Part shown: positions 7,666-17,275 of the stretch, piece by piece
Position numbering within the stretch: the first letter of the stretch is position 1
How the letters are laid out: every line of letters begins with the position of its first letter
From: Acidobacteriota bacterium
GTDB taxonomy: Bacteria; Acidobacteriota; Terriglobia; Terriglobales; Acidobacteriaceae
Assembly: GCA_018268755.1 (NCBI GenBank)
Contig: JAFDVW010000019.1
Location: 88,348 to 152,347 of the forward strand
Reading direction: 5' to 3'
DNA: 64,000 bases
Program-made: the position numbers and the translations under genes
The notes under the pieces: model-generated
The model's input: only the letters and a program-made list of their open reading frames with translations
Told to the model about the DNA's origin: nothing
The model's database searches: none

Positions 7666-9345
7666 CTAGGAATCGCGGCGGCCCAGTACCGCGCCCTTCT
7701 GAATGGGCTGCACCACTTCCGAATAGATGGAGAGCCAGCCGGGCTTGAGCTTGCGTTCGCGCGGTTTCCAGTCGCGCAGGCGCTGCGCCAGGTCCGGGAC
7801 ATCCAGATCGATGGTGCGGGCGTCGAGATCAATGCGAATGGTCTCACCTTCTTGCACTAAGGCAAGGGGGCCGCCCCGCGCGGCTTCCGGCATAACCTGG
7901 CCGATAGTGATGCCGCGATTCAGGCCGGAGAGTTCTCCGTCGGTGACGACGGCCACGTCATCGCCGAGCCCAGCGCCGACCAGGGCGGCCATGAAGCTGC
8001 AGGCAAAGACAGTGCCAGGACCGCCGAAGGGGCCCATCATGCGCAATACAACGACGTCGCCCTTGCGGATGTTTCCCTTCCCCAGTTCGGCGATGGCGAG
8101 ATCTTCTTCCTCGAAAATGCGGGCCGGACCGGAGAACTTGCGCAGAGCGCCAGGCAAGGCGGACATCTTGACGATGGCTCCGTCAGGAGCGAGCGAACCC
8201 CGCAGGATGGCCAGGCCGGGATCGTTGCGGAAGGGCTGGCTGAGCGGACGAATAATTTTTCCGTCGATCTTGAAAGAAGCGGAATTGCCGGCGTCCTCCA
8301 GCACCGCGCCCAGAGATTTTCCGGTGACGGTGAGGGCATCGGTTTCCAGCACATCGCGCAAACGCGATTGCACCGCAAGCGTGCCGCCTGCCGCCTCCAG
8401 GTGCTCAATGCGATCGGGGCCGTTGGGTTTGATCTGAGTAATCTGCGGAATGCCTTTGCCGAGGCTTTCGAAGAGCGCGACCACATCCAGGCCGAGCTCA
8501 GCCTCGGTGGCGATGGCGGAGAGATGGCGCACCACATTCACCGAAGTCCCGATGGCGATGGCGACGCGGACCGCGTTGCGAATGGCCGAAGGGGTGAGAA
8601 TTTTTCGCGGGGTGAGGTCTTTGGCCACCAGGTCCATGATGATGGCGCCGGAGCGGCGGGCCACTTCGGTCAACTTGTCGCTGCCGGCGCGAATGGGCGT
8701 GGTGCCGGGCTGGGCCATGCCCAGCGCTTCCGCCATCACGTGCATGGAATTCGCAGTGGCCAGACCGGCGCAAACGCCGGGCCCTTTGATCGCGACTTTG
8801 GTCCAGCACTCCAGATCATCGACGGTCATGCGGCCGGTGGCCACGGTGCCCACAGCTTTGTAAACTTCTTCGATGTCCACTTCCCGTCCGCCGCATTCCC
8901 CGCCCAGTTGATAGCCGCAGGGGACCACGATGGAAGGAATATTGAGCCGGCCGGCCGCCATCAGGTGCGCCGGCGTGGTCTTGTCGCAGGACGAGAGGAA
9001 CACCATGCCGTCCAGGCAAGAGCCCTCGACCATGACTTCCACATCGTTGACCACGAGGTCGCGCGTGGGCATGAGGTAGCGCGCTTTGAGTCCAGCGGAG
9101 GTGATGAAGTCGGAAGGAGCCGCGGTGCGGATTTCAAAAGGCAGGCCGCCGGCCTGGCGAATGGCGTCCTGCACCACGCGGGAAACGTCATCGAGATGGA
9201 TATAGCACACCGATAGACTGGAAGAGGAATTGACGACGGCGATCTTGGGCTTATCGAAGTCTTCTTCCTTGATGCCCATGGCCAGCCACTGGGCGCGCCG
9301 GACCGCCCAGCGAGTACTTCCCTTTTCAAAATTACTCCGTAACAC
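7666..9345 (-). CDS. IlvD/EDD-family dehydratase, probable sugar-acid dehydratase
   Basis: A 559-aa member of the dihydroxy-acid/6-phosphogluconate dehydratase family, which uses an Fe-S cluster to dehydrate hydroxy acids. The three likely cluster cysteines are visible in LSVCYIHL, SSCDKTTPAH and GVCAGLATANSM. The first motif is not the TPCN-type of biosynthetic IlvD. The genes around it are sugar genes (GH172, FAD oxidoreductase), not branched-chain amino acid genes. This favours an aldonate dehydratase such as L-arabinonate, D-xylonate or D-galactonate dehydratase. The GTG start directly follows the TAA of the upstream gene (TAAGTG), so translation is coupled. Confidence 0.87.
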   Translation of the reverse strand: MLRSNFEKGSTRWAVRRAQWLAMGIKEEDFDKPKIAVVNSSSSLSVCYIHLDDVSRVVQDAIRQAGGLPFEIRTAAPSDFITSAGLKARYLMPTRDLVVNDVEVMVEGSCLDGMVFLSSCDKTTPAHLMAAGRLNIPSIVVPCGYQLGGECGGREVDIEEVYKAVGTVATGRMTVDDLECWTKVAIKGPGVCAGLATANSMHVMAEALGMAQPGTTPIRAGSDKLTEVARRSGAIIMDLVAKDLTPRKILTPSAIRNAVRVAIAIGTSVNVVRHLSAIATEAELGLDVVALFESLGKGIPQITQIKPNGPDRIEHLEAAGGTLAVQSRLRDVLETDALTVTGKSLGAVLEDAGNSASFKIDGKIIRPLSQPFRNDPGLAILRGSLAPDGAIVKMSALPGALRKFSGPARIFEEEDLAIAELGKGNIRKGDVVVLRMMGPFGGPGTVFACSFMAALVGAGLGDDVAVVTDGELSGLNRGITIGQVMPEAARGGPLALVQEGETIRIDLDARTIDLDVPDLAQRLRDWKPRERKLKPGWLSIYSEVVQPIQKGAVLGRRDS

Positions 9346-10689
9346 TTATGCCTCCCCTGCCAGTTTCAGACCGCGTGTTTTCATCCAATGCTGTACATCT
9401 TCGCCACGCACGTTCTGCGCGACGATATTCTCGCGGAGCATGAGGGCAGCCGCCGCACCGGCTGCGTATCCCATGCCGAAACATTGCCCAGTCACGCGAG
9501 CGGAAGCCAAGGCTTCATGCTCGGCGGAGAGACAGCGTCCGGCGGCCAGGACATTCGTGCCCCGCAATGGAATGAGCGTTTCAAATGGAATGTCGTAGGT
9601 ATCGTCTTCGAGGTAGACGATTTTCAGCTCACCCGCGCCGTGGGCTTCAATGGGCCACGCGGAAAAGGTGGCCGCACCCTTCACTTTTTTGCCGGCCAGC
9701 ACGTCCTCATTCATGAGGCGGGATTTGGCGACCAGGGAGCGGGTCTGGCGAATGCCCACCTGGGCGCCGGTTTCGACGATGTAGGAATGGGCAAAGCCGG
9801 GGACTCTGTCGCGCAGGAAGGTCGCATAGCTGCGTGCCTGCAGGCGCCCCTCCATCTCAGCGTAAGTCATATCTTCACTGGAAACGCCGAGCGGCACCGA
9901 GCCGTCGGGGAAGGTGATGCGCGTCATGTTGCACAGCACTTCCCTGCCATTGGGCATGGGAAAGAGATATACGTGGGTGCGCGGCAAATGATATTTTCCG
10001 GAGCGATTAGCCTCATGCACCAGCGCCTCGATCTGGTTGGGATCCAGCTTAAGAAAGACATCCATGGCGACGCCGCCCACGCGAAAGATCATGGTGGGAG
10101 TCTGGACCACGCCATTCTTCCCCAGGGTGGTTTCACCGCCGATGCCATGCACCACCTCGGCGTCCCCGGAAGCATCGATGACAAGCTGGGGCTGGATTGC
10201 CTGCAAGCCGTCAAGCGTGCGGACGACCAAGGTCTCCACACGATCGCCACCGGCATAAGTCGCGATCAGGGTCGTGTGGAAGAGAGTTTTGATCTTTTCG
10301 CTGCGCAGGTAGTGATCGGCCAATTCCTTCCAGACGAAGCTATCGTGCGGGACCAGCATGGTGCGGCCGAAAGGCACCGGGTCTTTTACCCCTCCGGAGG
10401 CTTTCAATCGCTCATGGAACTCGCCGGCAAAGCCGAAAACAATCTGCTCCGGACGTTCGCCGCTGCTGTAGAGGCCGCAGATGGTGCCGCTCAATCCGGC
10501 CACGGTGGCGCCGCCACAAAAGCCGTATTTCTCGATCAGCAGGACGTCCAGCCCACAGCGTGCGGCGGCCACGGCGGCGGAAAGCCCGGCCGCGCCTCCT
10601 CCCACTACGCAAACCTCCGGCTGGGCGATGACCGGAAGCTGGGAGCCTGGCATGGAGAAATAGTTCGGGGATGGGGACGAGACTGCCAT
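9346..10689 (-). CDS. FAD-dependent oxidoreductase (FAD_oxidored family)
   Basis: A 447-aa flavoprotein. A Rossmann dinucleotide motif VVGGGAAGLSAA begins at about residue 28, followed by LLIEKYGFCGGATVAG, a form typical of the PF12831 family found in sugar-degradation loci of Acidobacteria, Planctomycetes and Bacteroidetes. A second FAD-binding stretch near the C-terminus reads GTNVLAAGRCLSAEHEALAS. There is no signal peptide, so it is cytoplasmic. It is first in an operon with the IlvD-type dehydratase and GH172, so it may oxidise the sugar or sugar acid before dehydration; this is inference. The predicted transcript starts about 6 nt before the ATG, so the mRNA may be nearly leaderless. 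Confidence 0.82.
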   Translation of the reverse strand: MAVSSPSPNYFSMPGSQLPVIAQPEVCVVGGGAAGLSAAVAAARCGLDVLLIEKYGFCGGATVAGLSGTICGLYSSGERPEQIVFGFAGEFHERLKASGGVKDPVPFGRTMLVPHDSFVWKELADHYLRSEKIKTLFHTTLIATYAGGDRVETLVVRTLDGLQAIQPQLVIDASGDAEVVHGIGGETTLGKNGVVQTPTMIFRVGGVAMDVFLKLDPNQIEALVHEANRSGKYHLPRTHVYLFPMPNGREVLCNMTRITFPDGSVPLGVSSEDMTYAEMEGRLQARSYATFLRDRVPGFAHSYIVETGAQVGIRQTRSLVAKSRLMNEDVLAGKKVKGAATFSAWPIEAHGAGELKIVYLEDDTYDIPFETLIPLRGTNVLAAGRCLSAEHEALASARVTGQCFGMGYAAGAAAALMLRENIVAQNVRGEDVQHWMKTRGLKLAGEA

Positions 10690-10701
10690 TGCAGACGGGC
10701 C

Positions 10702-10780
10702 AGAGTAACAGGCCGGGCAAACAGCGTCAAATTGTTTTCGGAATTGTTTCCGATTTATCTAATGAGCCCTCGCGTACAAT
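10702..10780. promoter_or_regulatory. Shared divergent operator-promoter region
   Basis: The operator TTCGGAATTGTTTCCGAT (10737-10754) has two mismatches to the consensus in its right arm. Leftward: 6 bp, TTGACG (10730-10725), 17 bp, TACTCT (10707-10702) into the FAD oxidoreductase. Rightward: a good -10 TACAAT (10775-10780) without a clear -35 leads into the VCBS gene, whose ATG at 10790 is within about 3-5 nt of the predicted transcript start. Confidence 0.8.
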
Positions 10781-10789
10781 AGTGGCGGT

Positions 10790-12487
10790 ATGGGTTTCCG
10801 GCTTTCCAGGACCTATCTGCTTTGCCTGCTGCTGCCCACACTGGCGGCGGCCCCGCCCCCTACCCTTTTCCGCGAAGTCCCGGCCGCCGAGAGCGGCATT
10901 CACTGGAAACATGAGAACGGCGAATCGGCACAGCGTTACCTCCCGGAAACTGGAGGCGGCGGCGTGGCCCTGCTGGATTATGACCAGGACGGATGGCTGG
11001 ACATTTTGTTCATCAACTCGGGGACCAGCAGTTTCTACAAACCGCCAGCCCCCTTGGCCCACGCGCTCTATCACAACAATCATGACGGCAGCTACACGGA
11101 TGTAACCAAGCAGGCGGGCCTCACGGCCGACTTGTTCGGCATGGGCGCGGCGGTGGGCGACTATGACGGCGATGGGTACCCGGACATCTTGATTACCGGC
11201 GTAGCTCGCTGCGTCCTCTACCACAACAACCAGGACGGAACGTTTTCCGATGTGACGGCGAGCAGCGGAATTGCCGCTTCCCCGTGGAGCACCAGCGCGC
11301 TGTGGTTTGACTTCGACAACGATGGCAAGCTGGACCTGTTTGTGGCCAACTTCGCGGATTACTCCGACAACAAAGTCTGTTCATTGGGCGAGTCTTATGG
11401 TGAAAAGAAGGCCGGCATGGCACAGGACCATGCCTATTACTGCGATCCGCAAGTACTGAAAGCCGCGCCCAGCCGGCTTTTTCGCAATCTGGGGAACGGG
11501 AAGTTCGAAGACGTGAGCGAGCGTACCGGCATTGCTGCGCGCCCCGGAAAAGCCTGGGGTGTAGTGGCCACCGACGTCAATGGCGACGGCTATCTGGACC
11601 TGTTTGTGGCCAACGACACCATGCCGAATTATCTGTGGCTGAACCGCAAGGGAGAGCGATTCGAGGAAGCGGGCATTGAGGCGGGCGTTGCCTACAGCAG
11701 CGAAGGCCGGCCGCGTTCCGGGATGGGCGTGGACGCCGGCGATTTCGACCGCGACGGCCTGCCCGACCTGATGGTGGCCAATGTGGACGCGCAAATGACG
11801 TCGCTCTACCGCAATGACGGTAACGAAATGTTTACCGACATCCGGGCCAAGACGGGCGTGGGGGCGGTCACGCTGATGATGAGCGGATGGGGGATGCGTC
11901 TTTTCGACTATGACAACGATGGCTGGCTGGACATGGTGCTGGCCAATGGACACTTCGATCCCTACGTGAACGAGCGCAACGGCGGCATCACGTTCCGGCA
12001 GCCCATCTTCCTGCTGCGCAATATCGCAGGACAAAAAACGGAAAATGTCAGCGCCCAGGCCGGCCCGGCATTCAGCCAGAAATATTCTGCGCGTGGACTG
12101 GCGGTGGGCGATCTGAACAATGACGGCTATCCGGACATCGTGTTTGTCGAGAATGGCGGCCCGCCGCACCTGCTGATGAACACTGCCGGGGCCGGCAACA
12201 ACTGGCTGGGCATCGAGCTGAAGGCGAAAGCAGCCAACCCGGCGGCGAGCGGGGCGATTCTGCGCTGGAGTATTGGCGGGAAAGTATTCCGCAAAGTGCG
12301 GGGGGCGGGCGGCAGCTACATTGCGAGCCAGGACCCGCGTGAAGTGATGGGCGCGGGAAAATCCCAGGTGGATTGGATCGAAGTCCAGTGGCCGGCGCCC
12401 AGCCATGCAGTAGACCGGATCACGAAGCCGGCGATGAACCGGTATCTGGTGATCCGCGAAGGGCAGACGAAGAAACCAACGCCCTAA
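10790..12487 (+). CDS. Secreted VCBS/FG-GAP repeat protein with ASPIC/UnbV C-domain
   Basis: A 565-aa protein with an N-terminal signal peptide (cleavage after about LAAAP). Several FG-GAP/VCBS-type calcium-binding repeats follow, for example DYDQDGWLDILFIN, DYDGDGYPDILITG, DVNGDGYLDLFVAN and DFDRDGLPDLMVAN. The C-terminus carries an ASPIC/UnbV-like domain (NNWLGIELKAK to IEVQWP). Such CRTAC1-like proteins form beta-propellers that bind surfaces or glycans; no enzyme motif is visible. It shares an operator region with the FAD oxidoreductase operon. A substrate-binding or surface role in glycan use is plausible but unproven. Confidence 0.88.
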   Translation: MGFRLSRTYLLCLLLPTLAAAPPPTLFREVPAAESGIHWKHENGESAQRYLPETGGGGVALLDYDQDGWLDILFINSGTSSFYKPPAPLAHALYHNNHDGSYTDVTKQAGLTADLFGMGAAVGDYDGDGYPDILITGVARCVLYHNNQDGTFSDVTASSGIAASPWSTSALWFDFDNDGKLDLFVANFADYSDNKVCSLGESYGEKKAGMAQDHAYYCDPQVLKAAPSRLFRNLGNGKFEDVSERTGIAARPGKAWGVVATDVNGDGYLDLFVANDTMPNYLWLNRKGERFEEAGIEAGVAYSSEGRPRSGMGVDAGDFDRDGLPDLMVANVDAQMTSLYRNDGNEMFTDIRAKTGVGAVTLMMSGWGMRLFDYDNDGWLDMVLANGHFDPYVNERNGGITFRQPIFLLRNIAGQKTENVSAQAGPAFSQKYSARGLAVGDLNNDGYPDIVFVENGGPPHLLMNTAGAGNNWLGIELKAKAANPAASGAILRWSIGGKVFRKVRGAGGSYIASQDPREVMGAGKSQVDWIEVQWPAPSHAVDRITKPAMNRYLVIREGQTKKPTP

Positions 12488-12539
12488 TTCCGCCGCCTAG
12501 CGGTGGAAGTCTGCTGATTTCGTCAGTCTTCTTTGCTAC

Positions 12540-12560
12540 GCGCGGGCGGGACGCCCGCGC
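12540..12560. terminator. Hairpin between convergent genes
   Basis: A 9-bp perfect GC-rich stem with a GGA loop, GCGCGGGCG/CGCCCGCGC, lies between the convergent ends at 12487 and 12575. There is no U-run on either side, so it may act as a bidirectional terminator or be a dispersed palindrome. Confidence 0.5.
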
Positions 12561-12574
12561 CCACACAAACATTC

Positions 12575-13633
12575 CTATACCAAGATATATTCCACCGGCA
12601 CACCGCTCTTTAGGCGGACCACTTTCTGCTGTTCCAGACGGACCATATGTCCATAGATGGCAAACTGCAGGAACTCGGCCATATTGTCGGGCCAGGTGCC
12701 GAGCTTGGGGCTCACGGCGTGAATGATCTGCTTCAGGGTGACACCCTGCGTGTTGCTTTTTAAGTGGGTCTTGATCAGATCATCGGCGGCTTCCACAAAG
12801 TTGCGCGAGCGTCCCAGAAACTGCCTGACCTCCTCGCCATGGACATCCGGCCAGTGGCCGGAGTACATGTGCTCGATGGGCTTGTTTTCCAGGAAATGGA
12901 TGGTCGAGAGGTAGGCATCGACCGTGTAGTAGGTGGGGCCGAAGGCCCACTTGCCATCGGTGGTGGGGTATCCCTGCTCCTGCACGGCGTCGCTGGTGAA
13001 CGCCGCTTTGTTTTTGGCGTCGTACATGGCGAGGTGGCCGTCGGAGTGCCCCGGCACATGCCAGACTTCGAGCTTCCAATCCTGGGAAAGCTCGATGACA
13101 TCGCCTTCCTTCAGCAGCACATCCATCTTGCATTCGCGGGGACAGTTGACCATGCCCTCACGCCCAAAACCCAGCTGATGGTCAGCCGCCAGAAAGTTGT
13201 AGCGATGCTGATAGAGGAACTCGGGGCTTTCGATGAGGTGCTGATCGCCGCGATGGCAGGCCAGGAGCGCAGAGGAGGACGCATCCTTTATATAGGGCAA
13301 GCCGCCATGGTGGTCGGCATCGGAGTGCATGGCCACTACCATAGAGATGCGCTTAGGCGAGATGCCCAGCGTTTCCAGATAGGGGAGGATGGAAGTGTCG
13401 GGAGTTTTGGCGACCCCTGCATCGAGCAGCACGACTTTTTCCGTGCCGACAAACAGGTACTGCTGGATATAGCGATTGCCAAATTCCGACTGGATCTCGT
13501 AGACGTTGGGGAAAATCTGCGTGCCGATGGTGCCGGGAACCGATTTGTTTGCCATGTTCCTGTCCCGTCCGGCCAGGGTAGGAACAGCCACGGCCAAGGT
13601 GGAAATGAATTCACGCCGATTGATGTCAGTCAT
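12575..13633 (-). CDS. Exported metallo-beta-lactamase-fold hydrolase with HxDxDH motif
   Basis: A 352-aa protein starting at MTDINRREFISTL, a twin-arginine-like leader; the upstream part of the open frame is not needed. The MBL fold is shown by DAG (LLDAGV), MHSDADHHGG, a later histidine in PGHSDGH, an Asp in TSDAV, and a late histidine in SGHWPDVHG. The metal motif reads H-S-D-A-D-H where the canonical form is H-x-H-x-D-H, so the second histidine is Asp. This may change metal occupancy or chemistry. Substrate is unknown; lactonase activity on sugar lactones is one option suggested by context. It lies just past the terminator of the TonB receptor gene and is probably transcribed separately. 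Confidence 0.8.
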   Translation of the reverse strand: MTDINRREFISTLAVAVPTLAGRDRNMANKSVPGTIGTQIFPNVYEIQSEFGNRYIQQYLFVGTEKVVLLDAGVAKTPDTSILPYLETLGISPKRISMVVAMHSDADHHGGLPYIKDASSSALLACHRGDQHLIESPEFLYQHRYNFLAADHQLGFGREGMVNCPRECKMDVLLKEGDVIELSQDWKLEVWHVPGHSDGHLAMYDAKNKAAFTSDAVQEQGYPTTDGKWAFGPTYYTVDAYLSTIHFLENKPIEHMYSGHWPDVHGEEVRQFLGRSRNFVEAADDLIKTHLKSNTQGVTLKQIIHAVSPKLGTWPDNMAEFLQFAIYGHMVRLEQQKVVRLKSGVPVEYILV

Positions 13634-13660
13634 AAGAAATCTCGCACAACGAAGGACCAG

Positions 13661-13703
13661 GATAAAACAAAAATCGGGACGGACAGCCGAAGCTGTCCGT
13701 CCC
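13661..13703 (-). terminator. Intrinsic terminator of the TonB receptor gene
   Basis: On the minus strand a 12-bp perfect stem (GGGACGGACAGC / GCTGTCCGTCCC, 13703-13676) closes a TTCG tetraloop and is followed by GATTTTTGTTTTA. It starts 13 bp after the receptor stop codon. Confidence 0.9.
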
Positions 13704-13716
13704 AAGCGATGGGGGT

Positions 13717-16700
13717 TTAGAACGAGAACTTCAAAGCGGCCTGCATGACGCGGGGTGCTACGCCGCCCATAGCAGTAATCTTGCCAAAGTTGCCACTATG
13801 AAGATTGTTATTCGGGTTGGCGAAGCTGGGAGTATTCAATGCGTTGAACATTTCCCAACGGAACTGGAGTTTGTAGGCTTCCGTCAGCTTCCAGTTCTTG
13901 CCCATGCCGAGGTCCCAGGTATTGATCCCAGGCCCCTGGAAAATGCCGCGTGGAGTATTCCCAAAAGTACCGGGAGCATTGTCTGTGAAAGCGGCGGTAT
14001 TGAAGTACTGGTTGATCCATTGCGATTTGTCACCGCGATGCGACCAAGCAGTTTCCCCAGATTTGAAATCAGCGTGATCCAGTCCAACGTTGGAGCCGGA
14101 GTTATTGTTGTAATCGTAGATGGTAATGGGCGTGCCCGACTGAGCCCGCCAAATACCGCTGAGCTGCCACCCTCCCAGGAAGGAACGAGCGAAGCCATTC
14201 ATTCCAGCCAATTCCGGCGTCTGATACAGGAAGTTCACGACCACCACGTGAGGAATGTTGAGCTGTGAAATTCCGCGATTGGCCCGGACATCAAACGGGT
14301 TGTAGAGCCCGCTGCTGCCAAATGTCAAGCTGCCGCTCGATGTGGTATCGAGAGTTTTCGAATAGGTGTAATTGCCCGTGATCTGAAAACCATGCGCGAA
14401 TTTTCGGTCCACGGTGAATTGGGCTGAGTGATAGCTGGATGTGCCAATCGTATCCGATTGAAATACGGAATCGAAGTTGGAATAGGCCCGCAGCCCGCCA
14501 TTGGCGTAGATACCGGGGTTATGTTCAACGCCCACCGGCATGTGGTAAGCCTGGGCTCCCACATAAGCGGCATGCGCCATCCAGTTCTGGCCAAACTGGT
14601 GATCAATGGAGAGATTCCATGTTTGGTTCTGCGCCATCTTGTAGTCCGGACTAAACACGGCGGACATGGTGACCGGAAACACATAGGATGCGCTGGCATC
14701 CGGAGCATATCCAGGAGACGAAAACGGCGGGAACGGGCTGACTCCTCCGGTGCCGGCAAAGCTCGCCCAGGGATCTGCGAAGTTGATGTCAGGATAAGGA
14801 GCCTGGTTGTGAATAATGGAGTAAGACGGGCTGAAGGGAGCAACATCACCCGTATGGTTCCACGATCCATAGTCAACCGGCATCGAGAAGATGCCGAAGG
14901 CTGCGCGGATGGAGGTGTTCTTCAGGAAGCTGGGACGCCAAGCCACACCGAGGCGAGGATTGAAGTAGTTGTAAGTGCTGCGCAGGCCGCTACCCGAAGG
15001 AACACCCGCGTCGCCCGGATAGACGATGCCTTCCGGAGCATTGGGATAACGGGTGCTCTGCTGTCCGGGAGACCAGACCGCAATGCGGCCCGAGGGAACA
15101 GTAGGAGCCAGGAACGGTTCCCAACGCACACCAAAGGAAAGCGTCAAGTTCGGGGTGACTTTGATCTGGTCTGCGAAGTAAGGCGCAAACTGCGTGGCGT
15201 GAATCTGTTGATATTCGCCGCCACCCTGCTGGTAACCACCCACTTTGCCAAGCAGGAAGTCGGCAAAGTCGTTTCCAGTGTACGTTCCGTCAAACCAAAT
15301 GATCGGTAAAGCTAACCAGTCGGTGCCGAGGTTCCAGTACTGGCGCAGGACATCCACACCGGCCACCATGAGATGTTTGCCTTTGGAGATGTTCACGGAG
15401 TCAGAAAATGTCCAGGTATTCCGCTGAATGCCATTGAAGTTCTGGCCAAATCCAAAATTGTTGGTCCACAACGCTTCAATGGTGCAAGGTGAGTCCGGCG
15501 GATCCTGCACGTTGATGAATTGGGAGTAGCAGATACGGTTGCCATCCTTATCGCGAATACCGCTGACACTGGTGGAATTCATCTTGGTATATGCACCCAC
15601 CAAGTTGTTCACGATATTAGGACTGATCGTCCAGGTATAGCTACCGTTGTAGTTATGCCAACTGGCGTCCCAAGAGCGGTCGGAGTTCAACAAGCTCTTG
15701 CTCTGAGCCGGTTGGCCGAAGAGATTAACAAAAGCGCGACCACTGATACGGTGACGATCATTCAAGTTGTAATCGGTGCGGATGGTGAATTCGTTGTAAT
15801 TGTTGATTGCCGTGTAGCCACGGACAAAGACCTTCCCAAGAGGATCATCCGATCTAGGCAGAGAATCTTCAATATGCAAAGCAGCAGCACTATAACGCGT
15901 TGGATCAATTTGATTGTCTAGGAAAGGCAACCCCGTTTCAGGATCTTTCAACTGAACAGTATTTGCCCCCATGACTTCAGGATCCAGCAACGCGCTGAAG
16001 TCTCCGGCCAGCATAGCGTTTGACGGCACCCAAGTGGGCGTGCCAGCCACGGCCCGCTTTTCCCGTGTTCCCTGGTAGTTGCCGAAGACAAAGAGTTTGT
16101 CCTTCTTGATGGGCCCGCCGATGGAGCCGCCAAACTGATTGCGATTCAGGTTGTCGCGGCCGTCGGAGAAATAATCGCGCGAGTTCAGCACCGTGTTGCG
16201 CAAAAATTCAAAAGCATTGCCGTGCCAGTTATTGGTGCCGGACTTGGTGACGATACTGACCACGGCGCCGGGCGCAAAGCCATAGCGCGGATCGAAGTTG
16301 TTGCCAATGACACGAAATTCCTGGGTCGCATCGGGGTTGGGGAACGGAGCGGCCAACAAATGGTAGTTATCCATATTGTAGGAGCCGTCGAGCAGGTAGT
16401 AGGTGCTGCCCTGCCGTCCGCCGTTGGCGGAGGCGCCGGTTTCCGTGGGGAACGTCGTGTAGGACTGGTGAGCCCCCGCGCCAGGTACCGACAAAACATC
16501 CACCGTGCCGGGCGTCAACAGCACCAGCGAAGCCGGGTTGCGGCCGTTGAGAGGCAATTCGGTAATGGCCTTTTCCTGAATCACCTGCCCCAACTGTGCG
16601 GTTTCAGTTTCGATCAACTGCGAGTTGGCTTCCACCGTGACCTTTTCGCTGACCGCGCCGAGTTCGAGCTTGAAGTCGACGGTAGCGATTTTGTCCGCGG

Positions 16701-17010
16701 TGAGCAGAATGCTCTGCACGGAAGTCTTAAAGCCGTCTTTCTGTGCCGTGACGCTGTAGTTGCCCACCGCAATCAACGGAATGGAGTAAGTACCAGATTC
16801 ATTGCTGGTAGCCGTGATGGTAAAACCGGTTTCGGCACTCCGCGCGGTAATGGAGACTCCGTGGACCACCGCTCCGGAGCCGTCTGTGGCGACGCCTACG
16901 ATTGATGCCTTACCACTTTGGCCAAACAGGCTGCTGGTGGCAAAACATGTAAAAAGAAGAAGGGCCGACCACTGTGCCCTGCGCTTCCATGCGCCATTTG
17001 TAACCCTCAT
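13717..17010 (-). CDS. Oar-like TonB-dependent outer-membrane receptor
   Basis: A protein of 1097 aa. The start at 17010 is chosen because AGGAGGG lies 6 nt before it and a signal peptide follows at once (cleavage near LFG-Q). A carboxypeptidase-regulatory Ig-like domain (about 25-110, GVATDGSGAVVHGV) precedes the plug (TELPLNGRNPASLVLLTPGTV) and a long C-terminal barrel ending in LKFSF. The acidobacterial Oar-type receptors carry glycan or peptide ligands across the outer membrane with TonB. No SusD-like lipoprotein is adjacent. The gene has the CGGAAT operator and a leader of about 255 nt, so uptake is probably co-regulated with the hydrolases. Confidence 0.93.
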   Translation of the reverse strand: MRVTNGAWKRRAQWSALLLFTCFATSSLFGQSGKASIVGVATDGSGAVVHGVSITARSAETGFTITATSNESGTYSIPLIAVGNYSVTAQKDGFKTSVQSILLTADKIATVDFKLELGAVSEKVTVEANSQLIETETAQLGQVIQEKAITELPLNGRNPASLVLLTPGTVDVLSVPGAGAHQSYTTFPTETGASANGGRQGSTYYLLDGSYNMDNYHLLAAPFPNPDATQEFRVIGNNFDPRYGFAPGAVVSIVTKSGTNNWHGNAFEFLRNTVLNSRDYFSDGRDNLNRNQFGGSIGGPIKKDKLFVFGNYQGTREKRAVAGTPTWVPSNAMLAGDFSALLDPEVMGANTVQLKDPETGLPFLDNQIDPTRYSAAALHIEDSLPRSDDPLGKVFVRGYTAINNYNEFTIRTDYNLNDRHRISGRAFVNLFGQPAQSKSLLNSDRSWDASWHNYNGSYTWTISPNIVNNLVGAYTKMNSTSVSGIRDKDGNRICYSQFINVQDPPDSPCTIEALWTNNFGFGQNFNGIQRNTWTFSDSVNISKGKHLMVAGVDVLRQYWNLGTDWLALPIIWFDGTYTGNDFADFLLGKVGGYQQGGGEYQQIHATQFAPYFADQIKVTPNLTLSFGVRWEPFLAPTVPSGRIAVWSPGQQSTRYPNAPEGIVYPGDAGVPSGSGLRSTYNYFNPRLGVAWRPSFLKNTSIRAAFGIFSMPVDYGSWNHTGDVAPFSPSYSIIHNQAPYPDINFADPWASFAGTGGVSPFPPFSSPGYAPDASASYVFPVTMSAVFSPDYKMAQNQTWNLSIDHQFGQNWMAHAAYVGAQAYHMPVGVEHNPGIYANGGLRAYSNFDSVFQSDTIGTSSYHSAQFTVDRKFAHGFQITGNYTYSKTLDTTSSGSLTFGSSGLYNPFDVRANRGISQLNIPHVVVVNFLYQTPELAGMNGFARSFLGGWQLSGIWRAQSGTPITIYDYNNNSGSNVGLDHADFKSGETAWSHRGDKSQWINQYFNTAAFTDNAPGTFGNTPRGIFQGPGINTWDLGMGKNWKLTEAYKLQFRWEMFNALNTPSFANPNNNLHSGNFGKITAMGGVAPRVMQAALKFSF

Positions 17011-17275
17011 TAACACCCTCCTAAGCTGCAATTGTGGGCATCTCATCCATCATTCCCCAAAACGCTGCAACCGCTTGTTGCCCCCTCAGCGACTGATCAG
17101 CTCAACATTCGTTTTAGTCTGGTCTGTGCTCTTACTGACTAGCGAACCACACTGCTCGGCCCCTTTTGGGGCCCGAACCAGCAGCTCGCCCCCGGCCCAC
17201 GGCCACTGCAAAACGACTGCCGTGCAGGAAGGCCTTGTCGTTTCTGCAACGCGCAAGCCCCCTCAAAATGGTGGC
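17011..17275 (-). other. Long 5' leader of the TonB receptor gene
   Basis: There is no gene in this stretch. If transcription starts near 17269 as predicted, the leader is about 255 nt. It contains the palindrome GGCCCCTTTTGGGGCC (17158-17173), a short stable hairpin. No known riboswitch was recognised. Confidence 0.4.

Noticed and set aside
10727..11224. Minus-strand frame overlapping the VCBS gene start
   Set aside because: It is opposite a clear signal peptide and calcium-binding repeats and spans the shared operator.
17011..17275. TonB receptor leader as a possible riboswitch
   Set aside because: There are hairpins but no recognisable conserved riboswitch core; kept only as a long leader.
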